Assembly: GCA_963801105.1 (NCBI GenBank)
Contig: CAWDDH010000003.1
Span: 2,914,001-2,978,000, forward strand
Source of the DNA: JAENVU01 sp963801105
Lineage (GTDB): Bacteria > Actinomycetota > Acidimicrobiia > IMCC26256 > JAENVU01
Length of the DNA: 64,000 nucleotides
Direction: 5' to 3'
The translations under genes were made by a program, and so were the position numbers. The notes under the pieces were generated by a model. The model was not told the origin of the DNA. It did not search any database and saw only the letters and a list, made by a program, of their open reading frames with translations. Below are positions 35,305 through 43,705 of the stretch, one piece after another; position 1 is the stretch's first letter; each line of letters begins with the position of its first letter.

Positions 35305-35808
35305 GTGACCGATCCCTTCGCAGACATCCTGACGGCCAACGCCGCATACGCCGCTGAGTTCTCCCTCGCCGGACTCCGCCCCGAAGCCGCCCGCGGCCTG
35401 GGCGTGGTGACGTGCATCGACTCGCGCATCGAGCCGCTGACCATGCTCGGCCTCGTGCCGGGCGACGCCAAGATCCTGCGGAACGCCGGCGCCCGCGTGA
35501 CCGACGACGCCCTGCGCTCCCTCGTCGTCGCAGTGCACTTCCTGGATGTGGAGCGCATCGCGGTGATCGCGCACACCCGCTGCGCGATGACGGGCACCTC
35601 CGACGCGGAACTCGGCGCCCGCATCGCCGACATCACTGGCGAGCCGGTGGAGGGCTGGCACTTCCACGCGGTCGAGGACCAACTGGCCACCCTCGCCGAC
35701 GACGTCACCCGCTTGCGGGACTGCCCCCTCGTTCCCGACCACGTGACGATCGGCGGCTTCGTCTACGACGTCGACACCGGCGCCCTCCGCCTCGAGCTGA
35801 CCCGGTGA
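35305..35808 (+). CDS. Beta-carbonic anhydrase
   Basis: A 167-residue zinc enzyme interconverting CO2 and bicarbonate. The zinc ligands are visible in VVTCIDSRIEP (Cys-x-Asp-x-Arg) and IAHTRCAM (His-x-x-Cys). Short length and these motifs match the compact actinobacterial beta class. GTG 35305. The TGA overlaps the GTG of the SsuD-like gene, so the two are translated together. Confidence 0.85.
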   Translation: MTDPFADILTANAAYAAEFSLAGLRPEAARGLGVVTCIDSRIEPLTMLGLVPGDAKILRNAGARVTDDALRSLVVAVHFLDVERIAVIAHTRCAMTGTSDAELGARIADITGEPVEGWHFHAVEDQLATLADDVTRLRDCPLVPDHVTIGGFVYDVDTGALRLELTR

Positions 35809-36911
35809 AGGTCCACTGGTTCCTGCCGACCGGCGGCGACTCGCGCGAGGTCCTCCCCACGCGTGATTCGTCGCACCGGCGGGCGCCGACCCACGAGTAC
35901 CTCGCGCAGATCGCCGTCGCCTGCGACCAACTCGGCTTCGACGCGATGCTCACCCCGTGCGGCACCGGGTGCGAGGACGCGTGGCTCACGACCGCCTCGC
36001 TCCTCCCCCTGACCCGTCGGGTCAAGTTCCTCGTCGCCTTCCGGCCGGCGCTCCTGACCCCGACTCTCGCGGCGCAGATGGCCTCCACCTACCAGCGCAT
36101 GTCGGGCGGTCGCCTGCTGGTGAACATCGTCACCGGAGCCGAGCCCGCCGAGCTCGCCCGGTTCGGCGTCCACGAGGACAAGGACACACGGTACGCGCAG
36201 ACCGCGGAGTTCCTCGCGGTGATGCGCGGCGCGTGGAACGGCGAGCCGTTCGACTACGAGGGCCGCTTCGTGTCGGTGGAAGGCGCGACCACACGAGCGG
36301 TGCCCGATCCGATCCCCGAGATCTACTTCGGCGGCGCGTCGGCCGCGGCCGAGACCGTCGCCGCCGAGCAGGTCGATGTCTACCTGGCCTGGGGCGAGCC
36401 GCCCGCCATGGTGGCCGAACGCGTCGAGCGCATGCGGACGCTGGCGGCCACCGCGGGCCGGACCCTGCGCTTCGGCATCCGCTTCCACGTGATCGCGCGC
36501 CCCACGGCCGCGGAGGCGTGGTCCTTCGCGGACTCGCTCGTCGAGTCCATGGACCCCGAGGCGATCGCCGCCGCGCAGCAGGACTTCAAGAGCACGGCGT
36601 CGGTCGGCCAGCGGCGTATGGCCGAGCTCAGCGGTGGCGATCGGGAGCGCCTGCTCCTGCACCCCAACGTCTGGGCCGGGGTCGGCCTCGTGCGTGGTGG
36701 CGTCGGGACCGCGCTCGTCGGCAGCTACGAGGAGGTCGCCGAGCGCATGCTCGAGTATCAGGCGCTCGGCTTCGACGAGTTCATCCTCTCGGGGTACCCG
36801 CACCTCGAGGAGGCGTACTGGTTCGGCGAGGGAGTGATGCCCGTGCTGCGTGAGCTCGGCCACCTTCCGCCACTCGAGGGCCCGAGCGCGCCGATCTTCT
36901 CGTTCCGCTGA
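35805..36911 (+). CDS. FMNH2-dependent alkanesulfonate monooxygenase-like (SsuD family)
   Basis: A 368-residue luciferase-like enzyme with SsuD signature regions: VHWFLPTGGDSREV, LTPCGTGCEDAWLTTASL, FRPALLTPTLAAQMASTYQR and GRLLVNIVTGAEPAEL. SsuD releases sulfite from alkanesulfonates using FMNH2 and O2. Its length is close to the usual 380. GTG 35805 overlaps the carbonic anhydrase stop, and the TGA overlaps the next ATG (TGATG). There are no ssuE or ssuABC genes nearby, so another sulfonate or substrate is possible. Confidence 0.8.
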   Translation: MKVHWFLPTGGDSREVLPTRDSSHRRAPTHEYLAQIAVACDQLGFDAMLTPCGTGCEDAWLTTASLLPLTRRVKFLVAFRPALLTPTLAAQMASTYQRMSGGRLLVNIVTGAEPAELARFGVHEDKDTRYAQTAEFLAVMRGAWNGEPFDYEGRFVSVEGATTRAVPDPIPEIYFGGASAAAETVAAEQVDVYLAWGEPPAMVAERVERMRTLAATAGRTLRFGIRFHVIARPTAAEAWSFADSLVESMDPEAIAAAQQDFKSTASVGQRRMAELSGGDRERLLLHPNVWAGVGLVRGGVGTALVGSYEEVAERMLEYQALGFDEFILSGYPHLEEAYWFGEGVMPVLRELGHLPPLEGPSAPIFSFR

Positions 36912-37612
36912 TGCGCGTCGGCCTGCTCGTGGTCGGTCACGTCGCGTCGACGAGTACGCACCTCGCGGGCGACTACCCGGAGCTGTTCGGCGCGTTGCTC
37001 GCCCGCGAGGGATTCGACCTGGTGCCGTTCCCCCTCGACGAGGGCGGCTTCCCCGCGTCGATCGACGACTGCGATGCGTGGCTCCTCACGCCGAGCCGCT
37101 GCTCGGTCACCGACGGCCATCCGTGGATCACCGAGACCGAGGTGCTGCTGCGCGAGCTCCTCGAACGCGAGCGTCCGTACGTGGGCATCTGCTTCGGTCA
37201 CCAGCTGGCGGCGCAGGCGCTCGGCGCCCCGGTCCGACGTGCGGCCACCGGTTGGGAGGTCGGCGTGCACGACTACGAGATCGTTGCCCGCCGTCCCTGG
37301 ATGCAACCTGACGCCGAGACCGTCGCGCTCGTCGCCAGCCACGAGGACCAGGTCCTCGCCGTGCCCGACGGTGCGGAGCTCCTGGCGCGGACCGACGGCT
37401 GTCCCGTCGCCGGACTCCTCGTCGGTGAGCGGGCCTGGACGCTGCAGCCCCATCCGGAGTTCGTCCCGAAGCTGGCGGACGACCTCCTCGCGCAGCGCGT
37501 CGAGCTCATCGGGCCCGCCAAGGTCGCGGCGGCGCGCGCCTCGTTGACCCGGCCGCTCGATCGCGAGGTCGTTTCGTCGTGGATCGGCCGGTTCTTCCGC
37601 TCGCGGGACTGA
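36911..37612 (+). CDS. Class I glutamine amidotransferase-like protein
   Basis: A 233-residue protein with the amidotransferase nucleophile elbow GICFGHQLAAQAL and the catalytic His-Glu pair in TLQPHPEF. It resembles stand-alone GMP-synthase-like amidotransferases that act on gamma-glutamyl amides. ATG 36911 overlaps the SsuD stop, so it is the third gene of a coupled run (carbonic anhydrase, SsuD-like, amidotransferase). The substrate is unknown. Confidence 0.82.
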   Translation: MRVGLLVVGHVASTSTHLAGDYPELFGALLAREGFDLVPFPLDEGGFPASIDDCDAWLLTPSRCSVTDGHPWITETEVLLRELLERERPYVGICFGHQLAAQALGAPVRRAATGWEVGVHDYEIVARRPWMQPDAETVALVASHEDQVLAVPDGAELLARTDGCPVAGLLVGERAWTLQPHPEFVPKLADDLLAQRVELIGPAKVAAARASLTRPLDREVVSSWIGRFFRSRD

Positions 37613-37684
37613 AACGAAGAGAAGCAAACCTAGCCCGCGAGGGCCGTTGCGCTCGGACCCTGGCCGCGGCATTCTCGCGGGGCT

Positions 37685-37960
37685 GTGGTGATCGACCTCG
37701 CAATGCTGTGGGCGGCTGGCCTGGTCGCGATGATCCCCGTCGCGATCTGGTTCGCGCGCGACCTCTCGCGGATCCCGAGTCGAACCTGGTACTGGGCCGG
37801 CTACCACCGCCGTCCGTGGCAGTGGGCGGTATTGCTCGGATGGGCCGCCGGTGGCTGGCCGGGGATGGTCGTGGTGCTCGTCTGGTCGCAGTCGGCCGTT
37901 CGCTCCGAGCTCTTCGCCGAGCTGGACGCCGAGCGCGCGGAGTACCACTCCTCCCACTGA
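37685..37960 (+). CDS. Small membrane protein, two spans
   Basis: A 91-residue protein with hydrophobic segments at about residues 3-24 (LAMLWAAGLVAMIPVAIWF) and 48-68 (VLLGWAAGGWPGMVVVLVW). A loop rich in Arg, Trp and Tyr lies between them, and the tail is charged (ELFAELDAERAEYHSSH). Two GTG codons in tandem at 37685 and 37688 are possible starts. No family recognised. It converges on the ferredoxin gene. Confidence 0.6.
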   Translation: MVIDLAMLWAAGLVAMIPVAIWFARDLSRIPSRTWYWAGYHRRPWQWAVLLGWAAGGWPGMVVVLVWSQSAVRSELFAELDAERAEYHSSH

Positions 37961-37981
37961 TGCGGGGTCGTGCCCGTCGGG

Positions 37982-38221
37982 TCAGGCGACGGCCGGGTCA
38001 CGGTCGGTGACCTCCATGAAGATGCACTCCTGCGGGCAGTCCTCGATCGCGTCCTCGACCGGCTCGGCGAGGGATGCGTCGACGAGCCCCGCGGCCTGCA
38101 GCCCCGCCGCGGTGCGGACGTAGGCAAGGCCGTCCCGGCCGAGCTCGAAGACGGTCGGGGCACGGTCGACACAGGTGCCGACGCCGGTGCAGAGATCCTG
38201 ATCGATCCAGACGGTGTACAC
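37982..38221 (-). CDS. 3Fe-4S/4Fe-4S-type ferredoxin
   Basis: A 79-residue ferredoxin of the type that serves P450s and other oxygenases. Cys residues are in DLCTGVGTCVDRAP (C-x5-C) and EDCPQECIFM; the second Cys of a full four-Cys set is Gly/Val here, suggesting a [3Fe-4S] cluster. GAGGAGG lies 8 bases ahead of GTG 38221, which decides the start over the longer frame. No partner is adjacent; the P450 at 52.8 kb is a candidate. Confidence 0.82.
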   Translation of the reverse strand: MYTVWIDQDLCTGVGTCVDRAPTVFELGRDGLAYVRTAAGLQAAGLVDASLAEPVEDAIEDCPQECIFMEVTDRDPAVA

Positions 38222-38439
38222 GGACGAACCTCCTCGGTCGGGTCCCCGTGTCATCGGATCGGGTGCCCGCCCGGCTTCACCCTCCGGTGCGGTTCTTGGG
38301 AAAGCCTTGAGGATCGGCCTCTCGGCGCGCCCGCGGGTCGCGAGGCGATCGGGAGGGGACTCTCGGCGGCGGTCCTACGCTCACACCGTGACGCCGGTGG
38401 CGTGCGCTGCGCCCGCGCCGGTCTCGAAGGGAGCCGTTC

Positions 38440-38889
38440 GTGACCGATCTCGCCGACTTCGCCGACCTCGTACCGCTCGACCACGGGCTCTGTGTGCTCA
38501 GCACCCTCCGGCACGACGGCGCGATCCAGGCGTCTGTCGTCAACGCCGGCGTGCTCGAGCACCCGGTCTCCGGCCGGCCGGTCGTCGGGCTCGTCGCCCG
38601 GGGCGGCTCCCGCAAGCTCGCCAACATGCGATCGGATCCCCGCGTCACGATCGTGGCGCGCGCCGGCTGGCGCTGGGTCGCGGTCGAGGGCATCGCCGAG
38701 GTCATCGGGCCTGACGATCCACGCGCGGGCCTCGACGCGGAGGCGATCCGACGGCTCCTCCGGGAGGTGTTCGTCGCGGCCGGCGGCACGCACGACGACT
38801 GGGACACCTACGACCGCACCATGGCTGAGGAACGACGCGCGGTCGTACTGGCGACGCCCCACCGCATCTACAGCAACCCAGCGGGCTGA
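38440..38889 (+). CDS. PPOX-class pyridoxamine-phosphate-oxidase-fold protein
   Basis: A 149-residue split-barrel flavin/F420-binding protein: DHGLCVLSTLRHDGAIQASV, GSRKLANMRSDPRVTIVARA, WRWVAVEGIAEVIGPDDP. The style matches actinobacterial F420-binding members rather than PdxH. GTG 38440; divergent from the ferredoxin gene with a 218-base spacer. A small hairpin GCGGGC/GCCCGC overlaps its stop (38881-38898). Confidence 0.75.
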   Translation: MTDLADFADLVPLDHGLCVLSTLRHDGAIQASVVNAGVLEHPVSGRPVVGLVARGGSRKLANMRSDPRVTIVARAGWRWVAVEGIAEVIGPDDPRAGLDAEAIRRLLREVFVAAGGTHDDWDTYDRTMAEERRAVVLATPHRIYSNPAG

Positions 38890-38920
38890 CGGGCCCGCCA
38901 GGGTGCCGACCGGCGCGCAA

Positions 38921-38944
38921 CAGCCGGGGCGCGAACCCCGGCTG
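38921..38944. terminator. Hairpin at the boundary of the decayed tract
   Basis: Nine-base perfect arms, CAGCCGGGG (38921-38929) and CCCCGGCTG (38936-38944), loop CGCGAA, flanked by GACCTG on the right. It lies between the PPOX gene and the GT39 pseudogene and could end transcription from both sides. It belongs to the same hairpin family as 26217-26240. Confidence 0.5.
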
Positions 38945-40330
38945 ACCTGTTTCCCGCTGCGACGTAGTCGGGACGGATCGCCTCGTCCCCCAGAACCCAC
39001 TGATCGATGTTCAGATAGCGCTGTGGAATCGAAACGCCAATCGGCTCGTCAGCAAGAACGATCGCTCGGCGCGGGAGCTCGGCTACGTACGCGCTGGCCT
39101 GTCCGATCTCGTTCCGCGGTCGCGGACTATCTGTTCCCGGTACGCGACGGCATTCGCCAACAAGAGGGCCACGACGGCGCCGAGGAGGACTATTTGGCGC
39201 GAGCGACAGGGATATGCGCGCATCCAGGCCGCAATGCGACTTGCCGCGTAGAGATAGATCGGGATCAGCATGAGGATCATGTAATGGGGAAATTTCGAGG
39301 CTGAGTGCCCCAAGGAACACGATGCTCGCGATGCTCCAGGCCAGGTACAGGCTGTCCGGACCACGCAGCCTTGCCCAACTTCGCCGACGCAACGCGCCGA
39401 ACAGTCGTGCTGCGATCAGCGCCACGGCGTACATGACGACCAGCAGCGTGCCCACATAGAGGGCATAGTTGTGGGTAAAGGCTCTTACGGCGACGTCAAG
39501 GCCCACCGTGCCGCGGCTCGCATACGTTCCGGTCGAACGATCGAACTGTGCAGTGTTCTGCCGCACGAACTCAGGTCCCTCGAGTAGCAGCATCGTCGTG
39601 ATGTAACCGACAATGATCACGGCAGCACTCGCGAACAGATGGAGGTGCTCACGCCCCTGACGGCGCACGATGGTCCAGTGCACTGCAACCGCGAAAAGGA
39701 CCACCACGCTGTTGAATTTCACTGTGACCGCCCGCCCATGACTATCCCGGCCGTTACGTAGAGAACGCCGACAATACGGCGAGTGCGTCGGCGCCGCGCG
39801 CTTCTCCCCGCGTCGAGAGCGCGGCGCTTCATAATTGAGCGCTCGGTCGTAGAGAAGCAACTCGCCGAGCATGAGTGGCATTGCGAAGCTCTCGATCCAT
39901 CCAACACGGTCTGCAGAGACAATCCATGCGTCCGTTGCGATCAAGGTCAGCGCAACAAGGCCAGCTATCCCACCCGGCTTGCGCTGCGCAACAACCACAG
40001 CAGTAGGAGGCTCACGACCGACATCGACGCGGCCAGCAGTCGCGCGTGCACGAGGCTACACCTACGGCCCAGTAGACGCAGCGAGCGTGTAGAAGTACAC
40101 CGGTGGGTGGTAGAGCTAAGGCTCGTCCACTCCGATCGATTCGCGTACCTGCAGCTCGCCGTGCTCCGCGAGGCTTCGAGCTACCGAGCTATAAACCGGT
40201 TCGTCATATCGAGCCCCGGGTGACCTTCGAGGTGCCACATGCGCAGGGCTCCGCCGAGGCAAAGGATCGCAACCGCTACGGCGCCAGGCGGCGGACATGG
40301 CGCCCAGTGCCGTGAAGCGTCTGTCGCGCT
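38945..40330 (-). pseudogene. Shattered GT39-type glycosyltransferase (multi-span)
   Basis: Reading the minus strand from about 40330, fragments of one membrane mannosyltransferase-like protein appear in order but in changing frames. They are GGALRMWHLEGHP, then YDEPVYSSVARSLAEHGELQ ending in a TAG before LYHPPVYFYTLAAS, then RLLAASMSVVSLLLLWLL, GLVALTLIATDAWIVSADRV, KFNSVVVLFAVAVHWTIV, HNYALYVGTLLVVMYAVAL, PHYMILMLIPIYLYAASRI and finally PRRAIVLADEPIGVSIPQRY. That is at least six frame changes and one in-frame stop. The tract is visibly less GC-rich than its surroundings. The start is indefinite. Mutational decay after transfer is the best explanation, since so many errors are unlikely from sequencing alone. 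Confidence 0.75.
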
Positions 40331-40951
40331 GAGATTGCCGGCGACACGACCTCGAGTATCCCTGCGCTCTGCCCAGATGGACCGTTCCGCCGCCGCCGCC
40401 GTGCCGCCGTGACCTCCGATGGGCGTGTTCCGACCCAAACTCCGGCCCGGCGGTGGACTCTCCAGCCGGTAGCGCCTCGGCTAGCACGGCTGTGGGGATC
40501 GGTTGAGATCGGTGTACGGATTGATGAGAGCACCTCGTCGATTGATGAGAGCACCTCGTCGGTGGACGCACGCTACTTGGTGGCCCCACATCCAAGTCCG
40601 TGGTGTCAGATGATCGATCTTCGCAATCCTCCACGCCAAGGACCGCTGTCGGCGAAATGGCGACCCGGCGTGCACGATGCTGATCGTCAGGAGACTGCCC
40701 GCTGGGGCGCTTCGGTGCCCTCAGCCTTGGAGGCGGCGACGGTGTGACTCCCTGGGGCTTGCACCATGTCGACGATGGCTCGGTTCTTGGGAGCGAAATC
40801 TGCTTCCCGCGGCCAGGGATAGTGAGGTCGATGTCGACCGGACCGTCGATCAACTCCTGGAGTTCGGGGGTCGAGGACGCCGGAATCGGCTTCGGAAAGA
40901 GGCGCTCTCGCCAGAAGCCTGCGCAGAAACAAGACCCGAGGAACGCGGTAG
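40331..40951. other. Non-coding, lower-GC tract beside tRNA-Gly
   Basis: No coding region can be supported across these roughly 620 bases. It contains the 21-base tandem duplication at 40520-40561. Open frames read Arg-, Ser- and Pro-rich nonsense, and the one ending at 41001 reads through the tRNA antisense strand (TTGFEPATLTLAR). It may be further remnant of the decayed island. Confidence 0.5.
40520..40561. repeat. 21-base perfect tandem duplication
   Basis: Two identical head-to-tail 21-base copies, 40520-40540 and 40541-40561, each beginning ATTGATGAGAGCACC and ending TCGTCG. The unit length is a multiple of three, but no gene is credible here. Confidence 0.9.
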
Positions 40952-41027
40952 TGGAGCGGACGACGGGATTCGAACCCGCGACCCTCACCTTGGCAAGGTG
41001 ATGCTCTACCAACTGAGCCACGTCCGC
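40952..41027 (-). tRNA. tRNA-Gly (GCC)
   Basis: Acceptor stem GCGGACG/CGTCCGC, D-arm GCTCAGTTGGTAGAGC, anticodon stem TCACC/GGTGA with loop TTGCCAA (anticodon GCC), T-arm GCGGGTTCGAATCCCGT. CCA is encoded (40952-40954). Its 3' end faces the decayed tract, the usual geometry of tRNA-targeted integration. Confidence 0.95.
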
Positions 41028-41078
41028 GTGAGCCAACGAAGATAGCAGCCGCGTCCCCTCAGGCCGTAGCCTCGCCCG

Positions 41079-41975
41079 ATGCGCATCTCGATCTTCGGTG
41101 GAGAGTTCCCGTCCCTGGACGCGGCGATCGCGTCGGCACGGGAGGTGGAGGCGCAGGGTTTCCACGGATTCCACATCCCGCAGATCTTCGGCCTCGACGC
41201 CCTCACGACCCTGGCCGTGATCGGTCGGGAGGTCCCCCGCATCGAGCTCGGAACGGGTGTCGTGCCGACCTACCCCCGCCACCCGGTGATGCTCGCCGCC
41301 CAGGCCCTGACCACCCAGATGGCCTGCGGCGGCCGGCTGATGCTGGGCATCGGCCTCTCGCACCAGATCGTGATCGAGTCCATGTTCGGCCTGTCCTACG
41401 CGAAGCCCGCCCGCCACATGCAGGAGTACCTCGCGGTGCTCATGCCGCTGCTCCGCGGTGAGCCGGCGAGCTTCCAGGGCGAGACGATCTCGGTGAACGC
41501 GTCCATCAACCTCGCCGACGTGCCCACACCACGCGTGCTCGTCGCCGCGCTCGGTCCCCGCATGCTCGCGCTGGCCGGGTCGCTCACCGACGGGACCGTC
41601 ACCTGGATGACCGGCCCGGCCACCCTCGAGTCCCACATCGTCCCGTCCATCGCCCGGGCCGCGGCCGATGCCGGACGCCCGGCACCTCAGGTCGCCGTGG
41701 GCCTTCCCGTGTGCGTGACCGACGATGCCGACGCCGCGCGTGCGCTCGCCGCGGAGACCTACCAGATGTACGGCTTCCTCCCGAGCTACCGCGCCATGCT
41801 CGACCGCGAGGGCGCGGAGGGACCGGCCGACGTCGCCATCGTGGGCGACGAGGAGACCGTCGCCGCCGGGATCCGGCGCGTGGCCGACGCCGGCGCGACC
41901 GACTTCTCCGCGGCCGAGTTCGGCAGCTCCGCCGACCGGGCCCGCACCCGCGAGCTCCTCCGGTCGCTGGTGTGA
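41079..41975 (+). CDS. LLM-class F420-dependent oxidoreductase
   Basis: A 298-residue luciferase-like enzyme: REVEAQGFHGFHIPQIFGLD, RIELGTGVVPTYPRHPVMLA, CGGRLMLGIGLSHQIVIESM, VLVAALGPRMLALAGSLTDG. It resembles the F420 subgroup common in mycobacteria and acidimicrobia. ATG 41079. The TGA overlaps the GTG of the alpha/beta hydrolase (GTGA), so both probably act on one substrate. Confidence 0.85.
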   Translation: MRISIFGGEFPSLDAAIASAREVEAQGFHGFHIPQIFGLDALTTLAVIGREVPRIELGTGVVPTYPRHPVMLAAQALTTQMACGGRLMLGIGLSHQIVIESMFGLSYAKPARHMQEYLAVLMPLLRGEPASFQGETISVNASINLADVPTPRVLVAALGPRMLALAGSLTDGTVTWMTGPATLESHIVPSIARAAADAGRPAPQVAVGLPVCVTDDADAARALAAETYQMYGFLPSYRAMLDREGAEGPADVAIVGDEETVAAGIRRVADAGATDFSAAEFGSSADRARTRELLRSLV

Positions 41976-42646
41976 CCGAGGCGCTCCCCCGCTCCCCGCT
42001 CGAGCTGCTCGAGGTCCTCGCACGCGAGGAGGCGATCCTCGCCCCCGATCTGCGCCACCTCGAGATCTACACCATGCGTGGGCTGCTCACGATCCTGTGG
42101 CACGGGCCGGTCGACGCCGAACGGGTCGTCGTCATGGGCGGTGGCGCGATGGGCGGCCTGCTCGGCCCCGCCGGTGGCCTCTACCAGGATCTCGGCGTCA
42201 CCTTCGCGGCCCAGGGCATCGGCACGCTCCGCATCGGATACCGCAAGCCGAACGACCTCGTGCGCTGTGTCCACGACCTCGCGGCCGCCGCGGACCTCGC
42301 CTCCCGTGCCGGGGGCCGGCGCTTCGTGACCGTCGGGCACTCTTTCGGCGGCGCGGTCGCGGTGCAGGCCGGCATGGTGCTCGGTGAGCACTGCGCCGGC
42401 ATCGTCACCCTCTCGACCCAGTCCGCCGGGTGTGAGGACGCGGGCGCACTCGGCGACGACGTGCCGGTCCTGCTCCTGCACGGCGACCGGGACGAGCTGC
42501 TCCCGCCCGACACCTCGTACATGGTCCGGATGCTCATCGGTCACGGCGACGTCGAGATCCTCCCCGGTTCCGGGCACCTCCTGTCCGAGGCCGCCGATCA
42601 CCTGCGGTCCCGGCTCGAGGACTGGATCCCCGACCAGCTGGGTTGA
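41972..42646 (+). CDS. Alpha/beta hydrolase
   Basis: A 224-residue hydrolase with nucleophile Ser in VGHSFGGAVAVQ, Asp in LLLHGDRDELLPPD and His in ILPGSGHLL. A glycine-rich stretch (VVVMGGGAMGGLLGPAGG) lies near the oxyanion hole. Start GTG 41972 overlaps the oxidoreductase stop. It converges directly on the FUSC gene, whose stop is at the next base. Confidence 0.8.
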   Translation: MTEALPRSPLELLEVLAREEAILAPDLRHLEIYTMRGLLTILWHGPVDAERVVVMGGGAMGGLLGPAGGLYQDLGVTFAAQGIGTLRIGYRKPNDLVRCVHDLAAAADLASRAGGRRFVTVGHSFGGAVAVQAGMVLGEHCAGIVTLSTQSAGCEDAGALGDDVPVLLLHGDRDELLPPDTSYMVRMLIGHGDVEILPGSGHLLSEAADHLRSRLEDWIPDQLG

Positions 42647-43705
42647 TCAGGGGCGCTCGTCGACCAGGTCGGCGGTGGACAGCACCCAATCGCGCGCCAG
42701 CAGCCAGCGCACGAGCGACCCGGCAGGGTCGCCACGCGCGTCGATCGCGGCCTCGGCCGCCTCCCGCGTGCCGGCCCGCAGCCGGGCCGCGCACGGTGGC
42801 ACCGCCGGACCACGACCCGGGCCGAGCGCGCCGGCCACGACCTGCGCGGCATCCTCGAGTGCGGTCCCGAGCCCGTCGCTCCAGCGCGCCGCGCCGCCCG
42901 TGCCGCCGATGACCTGCTGGTCGATGACGGCGATCGCCGCGCACGCCGACCGCGTGTGGGTGGCGACCGCGAGCCGCACGATCCACGGGCTGACCGTCTC
43001 GGGCCGTTCGGCGAGCTGCGCGAGCAGCTCGACCAGCGCCGCGCGCGCCCGCTCCTCGGCGACCACGACATCCACACGCGCCGCCTGCCACCCGGCGTCG
43101 ACCGGCGCCGAGAGCGTCCGCACCAACAGCGCTCCCACCATCGCGGACAGCCGGGCGACGAGCTGTGCGACCAGCGGCTCGAGCCGACGGGGCCAGAAGA
43201 CCAGCGCGACGACGGCACTGACCCCGGCGCCGATGGCGACGTCTTCCAGGCGGACGAGGCCGACGTGCCAGCCGTCCGGCTCGACCAGCTCGAAGAGCGC
43301 GATCACCGCGACGGTGAACGCCGCCTGGCCGGCTGCGAGTCCGCTCACGCGGGGCAGGTAGCCCGCCAGGAAGAAGCCCAGGACGAGCAAGACCCACAGG
43401 ACGGGGTCGTCGAAGCCGAACGCGACGAAGACCAGCGACGACACGCCGAAGCCCACTGCCGTGCCGATCGCCGCGGACAGCGCGCTCTCCCCCGTCGCCA
43501 GTGCGCTCGACCGCAGTACGGAGAGCGTGCCGAGCGCGACCCAGAACCCGTGCGCGACGTCCAGGGCGAAGGCCGCCCACACCGACAGCGAGAGGGCGAG
43601 GCCCGCTCGCAGCGCATCGCGGAACCAGGGTGACGAGGGGACGCGGTGCTCACCGAACAGCCGGGCGAGCCGCTCCCGCACGCCACGCGTCGTCGGATCG
43701 GGCAC
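42647..43705 (-). CDS. FUSC-family membrane protein, C-terminal half (split by frameshift)
   Basis: About 352 residues with several membrane spans (FRDALRAGLALSLSVWAAFA, VSSLVFVAFGFDDPVLWVLL, GLAAGQAAFTVAVIALFELV) and a helical cytoplasmic end. It is the second half of a FUSC/YccS-like protein, a family linked to export of aromatic acids or other compounds. The continuous reading joins the N-terminal half in another frame near 43722-43731. If the halves are truly separate, GTG 43705 with GGAGG five bases upstream would be the start. Confidence 0.7.
   Translation of the reverse strand: MPDPTTRGVRERLARLFGEHRVPSSPWFRDALRAGLALSLSVWAAFALDVAHGFWVALGTLSVLRSSALATGESALSAAIGTAVGFGVSSLVFVAFGFDDPVLWVLLVLGFFLAGYLPRVSGLAAGQAAFTVAVIALFELVEPDGWHVGLVRLEDVAIGAGVSAVVALVFWPRRLEPLVAQLVARLSAMVGALLVRTLSAPVDAGWQAARVDVVVAEERARAALVELLAQLAERPETVSPWIVRLAVATHTRSACAAIAVIDQQVIGGTGGAARWSDGLGTALEDAAQVVAGALGPGRGPAVPPCAARLRAGTREAAEAAIDARGDPAGSLVRWLLARDWVLSTADLVDERP

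Noticed and set aside
40744..41001. Open frame ending in TTGFEPATLTLAR
   Set aside because: It is a translation across the antisense strand of tRNA-Gly; the upstream part is non-coding decayed DNA.
38890..41027. Integrase and att direct repeat for the island at tRNA-Gly
   Set aside because: No recombinase fragment is recognisable, and no copy of the tRNA 3' end is found near the far boundary at 38.9 kb, so integration is inferred only from position and decay.
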